DNA of 64,000 bases from Bacteroidales bacterium (lineage in GTDB: Bacteria > Bacteroidota > Bacteroidia > Bacteroidales > GCA-2748055). Positions within the stretch are counted from its first letter, which is position 1. The number at the start of each line of letters is the position of its first letter. Of the stretch, positions 8,066-16,656 are shown piece by piece. The notes below the pieces were generated by a model. It was not told where the DNA came from and did not search any database. It saw nothing but the letters and a program-made list of their open reading frames with translations. The position numbers and the translations under genes are program-made. The stretch covers positions 62,001-126,000 of the forward strand of contig JARGFP010000010.1 of assembly GCA_029210585.1 (NCBI GenBank). Reading direction: 5' to 3'.

Positions 8066-8790
8066 TCGATCTTATTCCAGCCATCGACCTGATCGGGGGT
8101 AAGTGTGTACGCCTTACCAGGGGAGATTATTCCAGTAAGAAGGAATACGGAGATCCGCTGGATATGGCCATGCAGTTTGAGGACCATGGCGTGCGCAGGC
8201 TGCACCTGGTGGACCTGGACGGGGCAAAAGCGGGAAAGGTTGTCAATTACAGGATACTGGAAGAGATTGCATCCAAAACCCGGCTGGTGATTGATGCCGG
8301 CGGTGGCATCAAATCAGACGAGGACCTGCGGATCATTTTTGATTCGGGTGCAGCCATGGCTACCGGTGGCAGTATTGCAGTGAAGGAACCGGAGGTGTTT
8401 GAGCAATGGATCGTTGCGTACGGACCGGAGAAGATCATCCTGGGGAGCGATTTCAGCGAGGGACGGATCGCTGTCAGCGGATGGACCGAGGCGACAGGAG
8501 AAGAACTGATGCCTTTTATTGGCAAGTGGACAGGAAAGGGGATTACCAGGACCATTTGTACGGATATCAGCAAGGACGGAGTGCTGGAGGGAACCTCGGT
8601 AAACGTATACAGGGAGATCCTGGAGCAGTTTCCCGAGCTGTACCTGGTGGCCAGCGGTGGTGTGGCCTCACTGGATGACGTCGAACTGCTTGTGGAGGCC
8701 GGGGTACCTGCAGTGATCATCGGGAAGGCGATCTACGAAGGCAGGATCGGTTTGAAGGAACTTGAAAATTTCATACAATATAAGAGTTAG
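8062..8790 (+). CDS. hisA: phosphoribosylformimino-AICAR-phosphate isomerase
   Basis: A TIM-barrel isomerase (ProFAR to PRFAR) of 242 residues. It starts MIDLIPAIDLIGGKCVRLTRG with the catalytic Asp near residue 8; DAGGGIKSDEDL near residue 78 and CTDISKDGVLEGTSVNVYRE near residue 170 are the second catalytic and phosphate-binding strands. It overlaps hisH by four bases and is followed by hisF after three bases. Confidence 0.95.
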   Translation: MIDLIPAIDLIGGKCVRLTRGDYSSKKEYGDPLDMAMQFEDHGVRRLHLVDLDGAKAGKVVNYRILEEIASKTRLVIDAGGGIKSDEDLRIIFDSGAAMATGGSIAVKEPEVFEQWIVAYGPEKIILGSDFSEGRIAVSGWTEATGEELMPFIGKWTGKGITRTICTDISKDGVLEGTSVNVYREILEQFPELYLVASGGVASLDDVELLVEAGVPAVIIGKAIYEGRIGLKELENFIQYKS

Positions 8791-8793
8791 AGT

Positions 8794-9546
8794 ATGCTGG
8801 CAAAGAGGATTATACCATGCCTGGATGTGCGTGACGGCATGACAGTGAAAGGAATAAATTTTGTGGATATCAAAGAGGTGGGGGACCCCGTGGAACTGGG
8901 TTCGAAATATGCCCGAGATGGTGCCGATGAGCTGGTGTACCTCGACATTACGGCCTCCCACGAAAAACGGAAGTTGTTTTCCGACCTGGTGCGGCGCATT
9001 GCTGCCCACCTGAACATTCCCTTCTCTGTAGGCGGAGGGATCAATGAATTAAAGGATGCAGATGTACTGCTCTCTGCCGGTGCCGACAAGGTATCGGTCA
9101 ACAGTGCCGCCATCCGCAACCCGTTGCTGGTAGACCAGATCGCGGAAGGATTCGGCAGCCAGTTTGTAATTGTTGCCATTGATGCGAAGCTGGAAAACGG
9201 TCGCTGGGGCGTATACATCAATGGGGGACGCATCCCGGTGGAGAAGGAATTGTTCAGCTGGGCGAAAGAGGTCGAAAGCCGCGGCGCCGGGGAAATCCTC
9301 TTTACTTCCATGAACCACGACGGTACGAAGAACGGGTTTGCCTGCGATGCACTCCGCGCGCTTTCAGAAAGCCTGTCCATCCCGGTGATTGCTTCCGGCG
9401 GTGCAGGCAGCGAGGAGCATTTCGCGGAGGTATTCACCCGGGGAAAAGCCGATGCGGCCCTTGCTGCAAGCATTTTCCATTACAACGAGATACCGGTGCC
9501 ACAACTGAAACAATACCTCAGGGAAAAACAGATCAACGTAAGATAA
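8794..9546 (+). CDS. hisF: imidazole glycerol phosphate synthase, cyclase subunit
   Basis: TIM-barrel cyclase of 250 residues that joins PRFAR and ammonia from HisH to give imidazole glycerol phosphate and AICAR. It starts [20 protein letters not shown] with the catalytic Asp; [13 protein letters not shown], the second catalytic Asp (VIVAIDAK equivalent) and [10 protein letters not shown] phosphate loop are visible. The last codons (QINVR and the TAA) are themselves the first unit of a 20-bp tandem repeat that fills the gap to hisIE, so the extreme C-terminus may have been altered by the repeat or have founded it. Confidence 0.95.
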   Translation: MLAKRIIPCLDVRDGMTVKGINFVDIKEVGDPVELGSKYARDGADELVYLDITASHEKRKLFSDLVRRIAAHLNIPFSVGGGINELKDADVLLSAGADKVSVNSAAIRNPLLVDQIAEGFGSQFVIVAIDAKLENGRWGVYINGGRIPVEKELFSWAKEVESRGAGEILFTSMNHDGTKNGFACDALRALSESLSIPVIASGGAGSEEHFAEVFTRGKADAALAASIFHYNEIPVPQLKQYLREKQINVR

Positions 9547-9748
9547 CCAGGATCAGCGTGAGATAACTAAGATCACCTTAAGATTACACAGATCAATGCA
9601 AGATAACACAGATCAATGCAAGATAACACAGATCAATGCAAGATAACACATACCAATTAAGATAACACAGATCAACCCAAGATAACACAGATCAATGCAA
9701 GATAACACATACCAATTAAGATAACACAGATCAACCCAAGATAACCAT
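9531..9748 (+). repeat. 20-bp tandem repeat between hisF and hisIE, 11 units
   Basis: Unit consensus GATCAATGCAAGATAACACA. Units start at 9531, 9551, 9571, 9591, 9611, 9631, 9651 (19 bp), 9670, 9690, 9710 (19 bp) and 9729. Unit 1 is the 3' end of hisF including its stop codon; the last unit contains the ATG of hisIE at 9747. A 59-bp block (9621-9679) is repeated perfectly at 9680-9738, showing a second-order duplication. Divergence is higher in units 1-3 and low in the middle, so the array grew recently. There is no spacer structure as in CRISPR. Confidence 0.95.
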
Positions 9749-10337
9749 GATGGATTTTGATAAAATGGACGGCCTGGTGCCGGCGGTCATTCAGGACAAT
9801 GTTTCAGCTAAAGTGCTGATGCTGGGTTTCATGAACAGGGAAGCCTATGAAAAAACAAAGTCGGAAGGAAGGGTCACCTTCTTCAGCCGGACAAAGAACA
9901 GGCTGTGGACAAAAGGGGAGGAGAGCGGGAATTTCCTCGATGTGATGGAAATCATAGAGGACTGTGACCAGGATACGCTGCTGATCAAGGTGCATCCGCA
10001 CGGACCCGTGTGTCATACCGGCAGTGATACCTGTTTTTCAGAAAAAAATGACCCGGGTATTTTATTCCTGCAAAAACTGCAGGACCTGATTGCCACCCGT
10101 AAAAAGGAGATGCCCGCCAACAGCTATACTACGAAACTGTTTGAGGCCGGCATCAATAAAATTGCCCAGAAGGTGGGTGAGGAAGCCGTGGAACTGGTGA
10201 TCGAGGCAAAAGATGACAACGATACACTGTTCCTGAACGAATCGGCCGATCTCCTTTACCACCTGCTGGTGTTGCTGACACAGAAAGGGTTTGACCTTTC
10301 AGATGTGGTCAGGATACTGGAAAAGCGCCACAAATAA
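9747..10337 (+). CDS. hisI: bifunctional phosphoribosyl-AMP cyclohydrolase / phosphoribosyl-ATP diphosphatase
   Basis: Also called hisIE. The 196 residues contain the cyclohydrolase (about 1-105: FMNREAYEKTKSEGRVTFFS, then DCDQDTLL and CHTGSDTCF with zinc and magnesium ligands) and the pyrophosphohydrolase (about 110-196: KLFEAGINKIAQKVGEEAVE, ESADLLYHLLVLL, an all-helical MazG-like fold). It catalyses steps two and three of the pathway and closes the operon. ATG at 9747 or 9750 can serve; both lie at the end of the repeat tract, so its ribosome binding region is made of repeat DNA. It converges with the aminotransferase gene five bases downstream. Confidence 0.95.
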   Translation: MMDFDKMDGLVPAVIQDNVSAKVLMLGFMNREAYEKTKSEGRVTFFSRTKNRLWTKGEESGNFLDVMEIIEDCDQDTLLIKVHPHGPVCHTGSDTCFSEKNDPGILFLQKLQDLIATRKKEMPANSYTTKLFEAGINKIAQKVGEEAVELVIEAKDDNDTLFLNESADLLYHLLVLLTQKGFDLSDVVRILEKRHK

Positions 10338-10342
10338 CCCTT

Positions 10343-11551
10343 TTAAAATTCGTTCAGGGTCTTTTTGATGATGTCCACGCATTCCATTAGCTGCTCCTCG
10401 TTGATCACGAGTGGTGGTGCAAACCTGATGATGTTTTCGTGGGTAGGCTTGGCCAGCAGACCATTCTCTTTCAGCGCCACGCATACATCCCATGCAGTCT
10501 TGCCACCTTTTGGTTCAATGACAATGGCATTCAGCAGACCCTTACCACGTACCAGGCTCACCATCGGGTGATTCAGTTTCTTCAGTTCCTCACGGAAAAT
10601 CTTTCCCAGCTTTTCAGCATGCTCCGCAAGTCCTTCTTCACGGATCACTTCCAGCGCCGCGATCGCTACCTTGGCAGCCAAGGGATTGCCCCCGTAAGTG
10701 GAGCCGTGTTCACCCGGTTTGATCACCAGCATGATGTCGTCGTCGGCAAGCACCGCAGAAACAGGATATACGCCGCCCGAGAGGGCTTTTCCAAGGATCA
10801 GGATGTCGGGGCGAACACCCTCGTGGTCACACGCCAGGAGTTTTCCTGTCCGTGCAATACCGGTCTGGACCTCGTCGGCAATAAACAATACGTTTTTCTC
10901 CTTGCAGAGTTTGGCAGCCTTGCTCAGGTAACCGTCATCGGGAACATATACACCTGCCTCGCCCTGGATCGGCTCAACCAGGAATCCTGCCACGTTGGGG
11001 TCTTCCATCGCTTTCTCCAGCGCATCGATATCGTTGTAGGGCACCACTTCGAAACCAGGCGTGTACGGACCAAATCCCTTGTAGGAATCCGGATCGGTCG
11101 ACATGGAGATAATCGTTACCGTCCTGCCGTGGAAGTTGCCTTCACACACGATGATCTTCGCCTCATTTTCCGGAATTCCCTTTTTCTCGTAGGCCCATTT
11201 GCGGCACAGTTTAATGGCGGTTTCATCGCCTTCTGCGCCTGAGTTCATGGGCAGTACCTTGTCGTAGCCAAAAAATTTGGTGACATATTCTTCAAATTCA
11301 CCCAGCACACTGTTATAAAATGCCCTGGAAGTGAGCGTAAGCTTGCCTGCCTGGTCGGTCAGTGCCTTGATGATTTTCGGGTTGCAGTGTCCCTGGTTGA
11401 CCGCAGAATAAGCCGAAAGGAAATCGTAATACCGCTTGCCTTCCACATCCCAGACGTACACCCCCTCACCTTTATCAAGCACCACCGGCAGCGGGTGATA
11501 ATTATGGGCACCAAATTTTTCTTCTCTCTGAATGTAATCTTGTGTGTTCAT
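10343..11551 (-). CDS. rocD: ornithine aminotransferase
   Basis: Fold-type I PLP enzyme transferring the delta-amino group of ornithine to 2-oxoglutarate. From the start chosen here it is about 402 residues, the normal length: [77 protein letters not shown] and the PLP-lysine in [16 protein letters not shown] 40-residue longer frame to 11671 exists, but its N-terminal part has no family resemblance and TAACTTTA, a -7-like element, lies inside it on this strand. The GAEGDE segment differs from the usual GAEAVE. It points toward the his operon and overlaps nothing. Confidence 0.9.
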   Translation of the reverse strand: MNTQDYIQREEKFGAHNYHPLPVVLDKGEGVYVWDVEGKRYYDFLSAYSAVNQGHCNPKIIKALTDQAGKLTLTSRAFYNSVLGEFEEYVTKFFGYDKVLPMNSGAEGDETAIKLCRKWAYEKKGIPENEAKIIVCEGNFHGRTVTIISMSTDPDSYKGFGPYTPGFEVVPYNDIDALEKAMEDPNVAGFLVEPIQGEAGVYVPDDGYLSKAAKLCKEKNVLFIADEVQTGIARTGKLLACDHEGVRPDILILGKALSGGVYPVSAVLADDDIMLVIKPGEHGSTYGGNPLAAKVAIAALEVIREEGLAEHAEKLGKIFREELKKLNHPMVSLVRGKGLLNAIVIEPKGGKTAWDVCVALKENGLLAKPTHENIIRFAPPLVINEEQLMECVDIIKKTLNEF

Positions 11552-11777
11552 GGGTTCAGTTCTTAATGTTAAGTCTCCTTTATTATTTTCAGCTGTAAAG
11601 TTAATGGAATGCGGATTTTTATCTGCATGTTGCATGGAAAGAATTTCGCCCATCCTGGTGTCTTTTAACATTAACCGGATGCCATGAGAACTTTGTTTTA
11701 GTTTATTTGTTAAACATTCAACAAAAGACAGAAATACAAATTACGAAGCATCCAACAGGCCGGATGATTCAATCCAA

Positions 11778-11900
11778 ATAAATTGATCTGGGTGAATGGA
11801 TATGGATGCGACGATCCGGACTGGCGGATCGGCATAAATGGATCAGGATGAATGGCTTAGGATAAGATGATACGGTTAATACGACCGCGCTAAGGCGATC
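11778..11900 (+). repeat. degenerate 56-bp direct repeat upstream of the nitroreductase
   Basis: ATAAATTGATC (11778-11788) recurs as ATAAATGGATC (11834-11844), and the following 35 bases align with about nine mismatches (GTGAATGG / ATGAATGG and so on). A third GATC occurs at 11897, again 56 bp on. This is most of the 375-nt gap between ornithine aminotransferase and nitroreductase; otherwise nothing is seen there. Confidence 0.55.
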
Positions 11901-11926
11901 ATGACATCATCAGCTGGCCAGGCAAT

Positions 11927-12517
11927 ATGGATAATACAAACATCGCAAACACAATGACAATGAAGATACATCACATCATATCAGACCGCTGGAGCCCGGT
12001 GGCATTTTCCGGAAAGCCGGTGGAGCAGGAAAAACTGGACGCACTTTTCGAAGCGGCCCGCTGGGCACCTTCAAGCTTCAATGCGCAACCCTGGAAATTC
12101 ATGGTGGCGCCAAAGGGGGGAAACCTGTACCCGGTGCTTTTTGAACTGCTGTTTGATACCAATAAACAATGGGCCATCACAGCCCCGGTTCTGGCCCTGA
12201 GCATGGCCGAAATGGTTCCGCCGGGGCGCATCAAGGAGAACAGGTTTGCCTTTCACGATACCGGGATGGCAGTGGCAAACCTGCTGGCGCAGGCAACTGC
12301 AAGCGGACTCATGGTGCACCAGATGGGCGGTTATGATGCGGAGGGTGCAAAAAAGGTGCTCAACCTGCCTGTCCGTTACGAACCCGCAGCCATGATTGCC
12401 ATCGGTTACAAGGGAGATCCGTCGGAACTGCCGTCAGAAATCGCATCCCGTGAAAAAAATGTGCGTACGCGCCTGCCACTTTCAGAATTTGTATTCACCA
12501 GGAAGTTCAGTGACTAA
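11927..12517 (+). CDS. nitroreductase-family protein
   Basis: FMN-dependent oxidoreductase fold of 196 residues. HHIISDRWSPVAFS near the N-terminus and EAARWAPSSFNAQPWKFMVA near residue 45 are the FMN-binding signatures; HDTGMAVANLLAQATASGL lies near residue 110. Substrate cannot be named; relatives reduce nitro-compounds, quinones or flavins. A later ATG at 11957 would give a shorter protein beginning MTMKIHH or MKIHH, which is closer to the family start. It stands alone between two minus-strand genes. Confidence 0.85.
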   Translation: MDNTNIANTMTMKIHHIISDRWSPVAFSGKPVEQEKLDALFEAARWAPSSFNAQPWKFMVAPKGGNLYPVLFELLFDTNKQWAITAPVLALSMAEMVPPGRIKENRFAFHDTGMAVANLLAQATASGLMVHQMGGYDAEGAKKVLNLPVRYEPAAMIAIGYKGDPSELPSEIASREKNVRTRLPLSEFVFTRKFSD

Positions 12518-12673
12518 GCAACATTCCCGGGTCATCGGCATTTAACAATAGCAAAAGGTACGCGTTAACAGTTACAAGGCATGGCTTTGATGTCAATAAT
12601 TCCACGTTGGAAATAAATTGAGATATATACAAATCAGCGCTTACCAGGAAGATAAGATTGAGGTTGGGGGTGG

Positions 12674-15133
12674 TCAGAATTTCGCCGTTACCTTCACATT
12701 GAACCTTCTGCCTGTAAGGTAGTTGGGAACACCGAATTGCGCAGGAACCCCACGCTGGTTGGAAATGGTCCTGATCCATGTATAGGATGCTTCATTACTG
12801 ATGCCCAGTAAGTTGAAGATTTCCCCGCTGATCCAGATCGTCTGGAAATGCCGGAAAGGATTCCGTTCCGCCAGCTGTTGTTCCTCACGCTTCAGCACTT
12901 TTGAGAAACCAAGGTCCACCCTGCGGTAGGGACGCATTTTGTAGGTGGTGTAATACCGGTCTTCATCGGGATGACTCAGAGGCAGTCCCGTACCGAAGAA
13001 GGCACTCAGGTGCACTTTGTAATCGGGATTGTTGGGCAGGTAATCCTGGAAAAACACTCCGGCACTGAACAGCTGGCTGGTTGGTCTGGCATAGTACCCG
13101 GCATCTTCATAGAATTTTTCGCCATTCACTGTCACTGCCACCGAATCCCCTTCGATATCTTCCCTGGTCTGCATGAGCGAGGCAGTGAACCAGGATTCTG
13201 CTCCCGCAACAAATTCACCGTTCAGTTTGATATCAATTCCCGCAGCATAGCCTTTCGCAATATTTTCGCCGGCATACTGGATCCGCACATTCTCAATTTT
13301 ATACGGAATCAGGTCATCCAGCCATTTGTAATAGATTTCCGAAGTCAGCTTGAGCGGCCGTTCCCAGGCGCTGAAAATATAGTCACCACCCACCAGCAGG
13401 TGCACCGACCGCTGTGGCCTGATGTTGCGATTGATTTGGTCGTCGGGCATCCGCATTTCCTTGTAGAATGGCGGCTGGTAGTATGATCCGCCGGATATGT
13501 GGAACATCATGTCCCGTTCCCAGTCGGGTTGTATACTGAATGTGGCGCGCGGACTGATCATTACCGACTTGTTGAAGTTCCATACGGACCCCCTGACCCC
13601 CATAGTGAGAAAGAGATTTGCTTTTTCGGCATTGATCTCCCAGGTATCCTGGATAAATGTATTGACCAGGTCGTAGCTGATCTGGTTCTCCGCCCTGGAA
13701 ACTTTTGAAAGTACGATCGCCTCGCCATTGGAAGGAAGCACATATCCGGCCGAGTCCACCAGTTCCCATTCATTGATCCGGTCATAGAAATCCTGGTACT
13801 GGTACTTCAGTCCCCATTTCAGGAGGTGATTTCCGCTAATGAATGAACCGATATGCGATCCGGCCAGGACGTAGGCATCCAGGTAATTACGTGCATGATT
13901 GTGCATGCCTCCAACCCCCAGGTTCAGGATGCTGTCGCCATAGGTCTCCGACCCGATGGTATTGTCCAGTTCATTGATCCAGTACTGGCCCTGGATATCA
14001 AAGGTTTCCCGTTCGCTGGTCCGGAACCCGGTGGCGATGAACTTCAGGCTCAGGTTATTCGAGGGCTGGACATGCAGCGACAGTGCCCCGAGATACGTAT
14101 CGAACCGGTCCACTTCCTGCCCGTCGTAAAAGATGCGCAGGTTGAACGGCAGTTCCTGTGTTCCGAATTCCGTGGTCCGCGTTTCGGGGATGAACTGGTA
14201 TTTGTTGGCCGAATAGTTCCCGAGGAACGAGAGCTCCACTTTCCTGGAGAACCTGTAGTTGATCAGTCCCTGCAGGTCGGAAAACTGCGGCTTGTAGTCA
14301 CCACTGGTTTCCAGGGTATTCAGCAGGTAGGAGGTGGTTTTATACCGGTAGCCGGCGAGGTAGGTGAGTCGCCTGTTTTTCGTGATTCCTTCCACATGCA
14401 CCGAAGCTCCGAGCAGGCTCAGGTTCACAGAACCTGCAAACTTCGTCGGTTTCTTGTAGGTAATATCCAGTGCCGACGACATCTTGTCATCGTACCTTGC
14501 ATCGAAGCCCCCGGCAGAAAAACGGATGGACGATACCAGGTCGGAGTTGATGAAGCTGAGTCCTTCCTGCTCCCCCGAGCGCACCAGGAAGGGCCGGTAG
14601 ATCTCGATATCATTGACATACACCAGGTTTTCGTCAAAATTTCCTCCGCGAACCGAGTATTGAGAGCTGAGTTCATTGTTGGAACTGACGCCTGCCTGGG
14701 ATTTGATGATCGCTTCGATCTTGCCAGTGGTGGAGGGCATATATTCAAGGTCTGCCACATCAATGCGCTGAAAAGTACTGGCACGGTCCTGCCGGGCACT
14801 CACGGAGATCTCGCCGAGGCTGCGTATATCGCGCTGGAGGATGATATCGGCCCGGAACCTTTCACCTGCGGCAAGCGATACCTTCCTGCTGGTACTCACG
14901 AACCCCACGCACGAGATCACGATCTCCACCTCGCGACCGGCTGGAAGCGCAAGTTCAAAGGATCCGTCGGCCCTGGTCATGGTGCCTTCCCTGGAATCCA
15001 CCAGGGCCACATTGGCCAGGTCCACCGGCAGTCCGGTTGAATCGGTAACGGAACCGAAAAATAATGCCTTCTGCTGGGCTGTCAGCAGCACAGGGATCAA
15101 AGCAAGCAGTATGGTCAGGTATAGGGATCTCAT
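12674..15133 (-). CDS. TonB-dependent receptor with carboxypeptidase-like N-terminal domain
   Basis: Outer-membrane beta-barrel of 819 residues. A signal peptide (MRSLYLTILLALIPVLLTAQ) is followed by a CarboxypepD_reg-like domain at about 22-110 (GSVTDSTGLPVDLANVALVD), a plug domain at about 115-230 (SVRGGNFDENLVYVNDIEIY), and a barrel to the C-terminal KVTAKF. The length is on the short side and no SusD-like partner is adjacent, so it is more like the receptors for small ligands or metals than a glycan SusC. It is preceded on the same strand by a smaller protein with the same regulatory-like domain, and the two may be an operon. Confidence 0.88.
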   Translation of the reverse strand: MRSLYLTILLALIPVLLTAQQKALFFGSVTDSTGLPVDLANVALVDSREGTMTRADGSFELALPAGREVEIVISCVGFVSTSRKVSLAAGERFRADIILQRDIRSLGEISVSARQDRASTFQRIDVADLEYMPSTTGKIEAIIKSQAGVSSNNELSSQYSVRGGNFDENLVYVNDIEIYRPFLVRSGEQEGLSFINSDLVSSIRFSAGGFDARYDDKMSSALDITYKKPTKFAGSVNLSLLGASVHVEGITKNRRLTYLAGYRYKTTSYLLNTLETSGDYKPQFSDLQGLINYRFSRKVELSFLGNYSANKYQFIPETRTTEFGTQELPFNLRIFYDGQEVDRFDTYLGALSLHVQPSNNLSLKFIATGFRTSERETFDIQGQYWINELDNTIGSETYGDSILNLGVGGMHNHARNYLDAYVLAGSHIGSFISGNHLLKWGLKYQYQDFYDRINEWELVDSAGYVLPSNGEAIVLSKVSRAENQISYDLVNTFIQDTWEINAEKANLFLTMGVRGSVWNFNKSVMISPRATFSIQPDWERDMMFHISGGSYYQPPFYKEMRMPDDQINRNIRPQRSVHLLVGGDYIFSAWERPLKLTSEIYYKWLDDLIPYKIENVRIQYAGENIAKGYAAGIDIKLNGEFVAGAESWFTASLMQTREDIEGDSVAVTVNGEKFYEDAGYYARPTSQLFSAGVFFQDYLPNNPDYKVHLSAFFGTGLPLSHPDEDRYYTTYKMRPYRRVDLGFSKVLKREEQQLAERNPFRHFQTIWISGEIFNLLGISNEASYTWIRTISNQRGVPAQFGVPNYLTGRRFNVKVTAKF

Positions 15134-15202
15134 GAATGCAACTGAACAATGGAATAACTCCCGCAGGTAAGGATAAATTGTATGTGCGATGGTTTTTCTG
15201 GC

Positions 15203-15856
15203 TTATTCATCACTCTTGAAATCTCCCCGCTTGAGGGCATTGAAAAACTCGGCCCAGCGAAGTGGATCGAAAATGGTATAATACGGATACTGTCCCTGGT
15301 AATATAACTGGTTGTATTGCTGTTGCATCACCTCTCTGAAATTCATGTTGGGTGTGGATACTGCATCGTTCATTTTGATCTGTGTCTTGATCAGCGCAAT
15401 ATTTTTCATGGCACGCTGCTCATCATCTGTAGGCATCTCCATGGCAATGAAATCCTCCTTGAACTCCTGATAGGTTTTCCAGGGGAAGACCTTTACCTCG
15501 GCCAGCCTGAAGGTATCACTGACCATGAAGATATCTGATGGATACTGGTCCGTCGTGAGGGTATCGGGGATCACGTGCAGGGTAGGCTTGTATCCCACGT
15601 GGCTGAACAGGATCGTGTCGCTGGGTTGCACGACAAACGCAAACAGCCCCCTTTCGTCGGCGGTAGTACCGCGGTTGCGGTTGAGAATGATAATATTGAC
15701 ATGTCCGATCTGCCGGTGCTCCAGGTTCCTGATGATCCCGGAAAACTGGATCAGTTCAGGATCCCTCTTGCCGGATGCAAGAAATTGTGCATCCACTTCT
15801 GCAGAAATGAATGTTGAGAGGAGAACGATGGTAATGGCTGCCCGCAGATTCAACAT
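15203..15856 (-). CDS. exported carboxypeptidase-like regulatory domain protein
   Basis: A 217-residue protein with a signal peptide ending near VDAQF and one beta-sandwich domain at about 38-115 (FSGIIRNLEHRQIGHVNIII, ADERGLFAFVVQPSDTILFSHVGY), the same type found at the N-terminus of TonB receptors. The remaining residues are mostly helical and polar with no recognised family. It is 69 nt upstream of the TonB receptor on the same strand, which suggests a joint envelope role. The function is unknown. Confidence 0.75.
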   Translation of the reverse strand: MLNLRAAITIVLLSTFISAEVDAQFLASGKRDPELIQFSGIIRNLEHRQIGHVNIIILNRNRGTTADERGLFAFVVQPSDTILFSHVGYKPTLHVIPDTLTTDQYPSDIFMVSDTFRLAEVKVFPWKTYQEFKEDFIAMEMPTDDEQRAMKNIALIKTQIKMNDAVSTPNMNFREVMQQQYNQLYYQGQYPYYTIFDPLRWAEFFNALKRGDFKSDE

Positions 15857-15924
15857 GATGACCTATAAACGTTCAAAAATAGTCAAAATTACAGTATATC
15901 TGCCCCGGTCTGCCGATGAAGCTT

Positions 15925-15932
15925 TAAATTTG
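15925..15932 (+). promoter_or_regulatory. -7 element of the yjbQ-like gene
   Basis: TAAATTTG matches TAnnTTTG and lies 29 nt before the ATG at 15962. The -33 partner is not clear. Confidence 0.4.
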
Positions 15933-15961
15933 TGTTTTATTAACATTTATATGCAGCAGAT

Positions 15962-16372
15962 ATGATTTACCAGAAAGAATTTACAGTTCAGGCAAGGCGA
16001 CGAGGCTTTGAACTGATCACACGGCAGGTGGAAGAACAGCTGCCAGGAACAGGGGAGAACGGTATTTTGCATCTGTTCATGAAGCATACCTCTGCAGGAC
16101 TCACGTTGAACGAGAATGCCGATCCCTCGGTACGTGATGATTTTGAAAGCTTCATCGATCAGCTGGTGCCGGAAAACCACCCGGTGTATACCCATACCAT
16201 GGAAGGTCCGGACGATATGCCTGCACACCTTAAATCCTCCATTATCGGTAACAGCCTCACGATTCCCGTTACCAATGGCCGGATGAACCTGGGGACATGG
16301 CAGGGGATCTACCTGTGTGAATACAGAAACCATGGCGGACGCAGGAAGATTGTCATGACACTGTATACCTGA
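15962..16372 (+). CDS. yjbQ: YjbQ-family protein (UPF0047)
   Basis: A 136-residue single-domain protein. The signature MKHTSAGLTLNENADPSVRDD and the later GRMNLGTWQGIYLCEYRNHGG with metal-ligand histidines are diagnostic. E. coli YjbQ has weak thiamine-phosphate synthase activity and the family is often labelled secondary thiamine-phosphate synthase enzyme; the physiological role is uncertain. It is followed, eight bases after its stop, by an 18-bp repeat tract. Confidence 0.92.
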   Translation: MIYQKEFTVQARRRGFELITRQVEEQLPGTGENGILHLFMKHTSAGLTLNENADPSVRDDFESFIDQLVPENHPVYTHTMEGPDDMPAHLKSSIIGNSLTIPVTNGRMNLGTWQGIYLCEYRNHGGRRKIVMTLYT

Positions 16373-16379
16373 CCGCCGG

Positions 16380-16577
16380 CCTTCCTGTGCAGCGCGAACT
16401 TCCTGTCGCGAACGAGCTTCCTGTGCAGCGCGAACTTCCTGTCACGAAAGAGCTTCCTGTGCCTGACTGCCTGCCTGTTGCTACCGACTTTTCTATGCCG
16501 GGCTGCTTTCCTGTGCCGGCCTGTCTACCTCTCACGAACGACTTTCCTGTGCAGCGTGAACTTCCATGCCATGGTGT
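16380..16577 (+). repeat. 18-bp degenerate tandem repeat, about 11 units
   Basis: Units begin CTTCCTGT or a near variant every 18 bp: 16380, 16398, 16416, 16434, 16452, 16470, 16488, 16506, 16524, 16542 and a partial at 16560. Units 1 and 3 are identical (CTTCCTGTGCAGCGCGAA). Because 18 is a multiple of three, both strands stay open: plus reads a hexapeptide of the type ELPVQR, minus one of the type TGSSRC. There is no recognisable start context or signal and both reading frames are probably incidental, so I do not call a gene. Confidence 0.9.
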
Positions 16578-16625
16578 GCCTCCGGCAGATGTTGAATAAT
16601 ATATTCCTGACCGTTTATTTTTCTC

Positions 16626-16633
16626 TAATTTTG
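16626..16633 (+). promoter_or_regulatory. -7 element of iorA
   Basis: TAATTTTG fits TAnnTTTG and is 23 nt before the iorA ATG at 16657, just downstream of the repeat tract. Confidence 0.4.
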
Positions 16634-16656
16634 AGATCAAAATAAAGACAGGAAAA

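Noticed and set aside
9531-9748. possible CRISPR array
   Set aside because: Units are contiguous 19-20-bp copies without spacers and without cas genes; it is a tandem repeat.
13853-15040. 395-codon plus-strand frame opposite the TonB receptor
   Set aside because: Antisense shadow of the receptor, whose own strand has signal peptide, plug and barrel in order.
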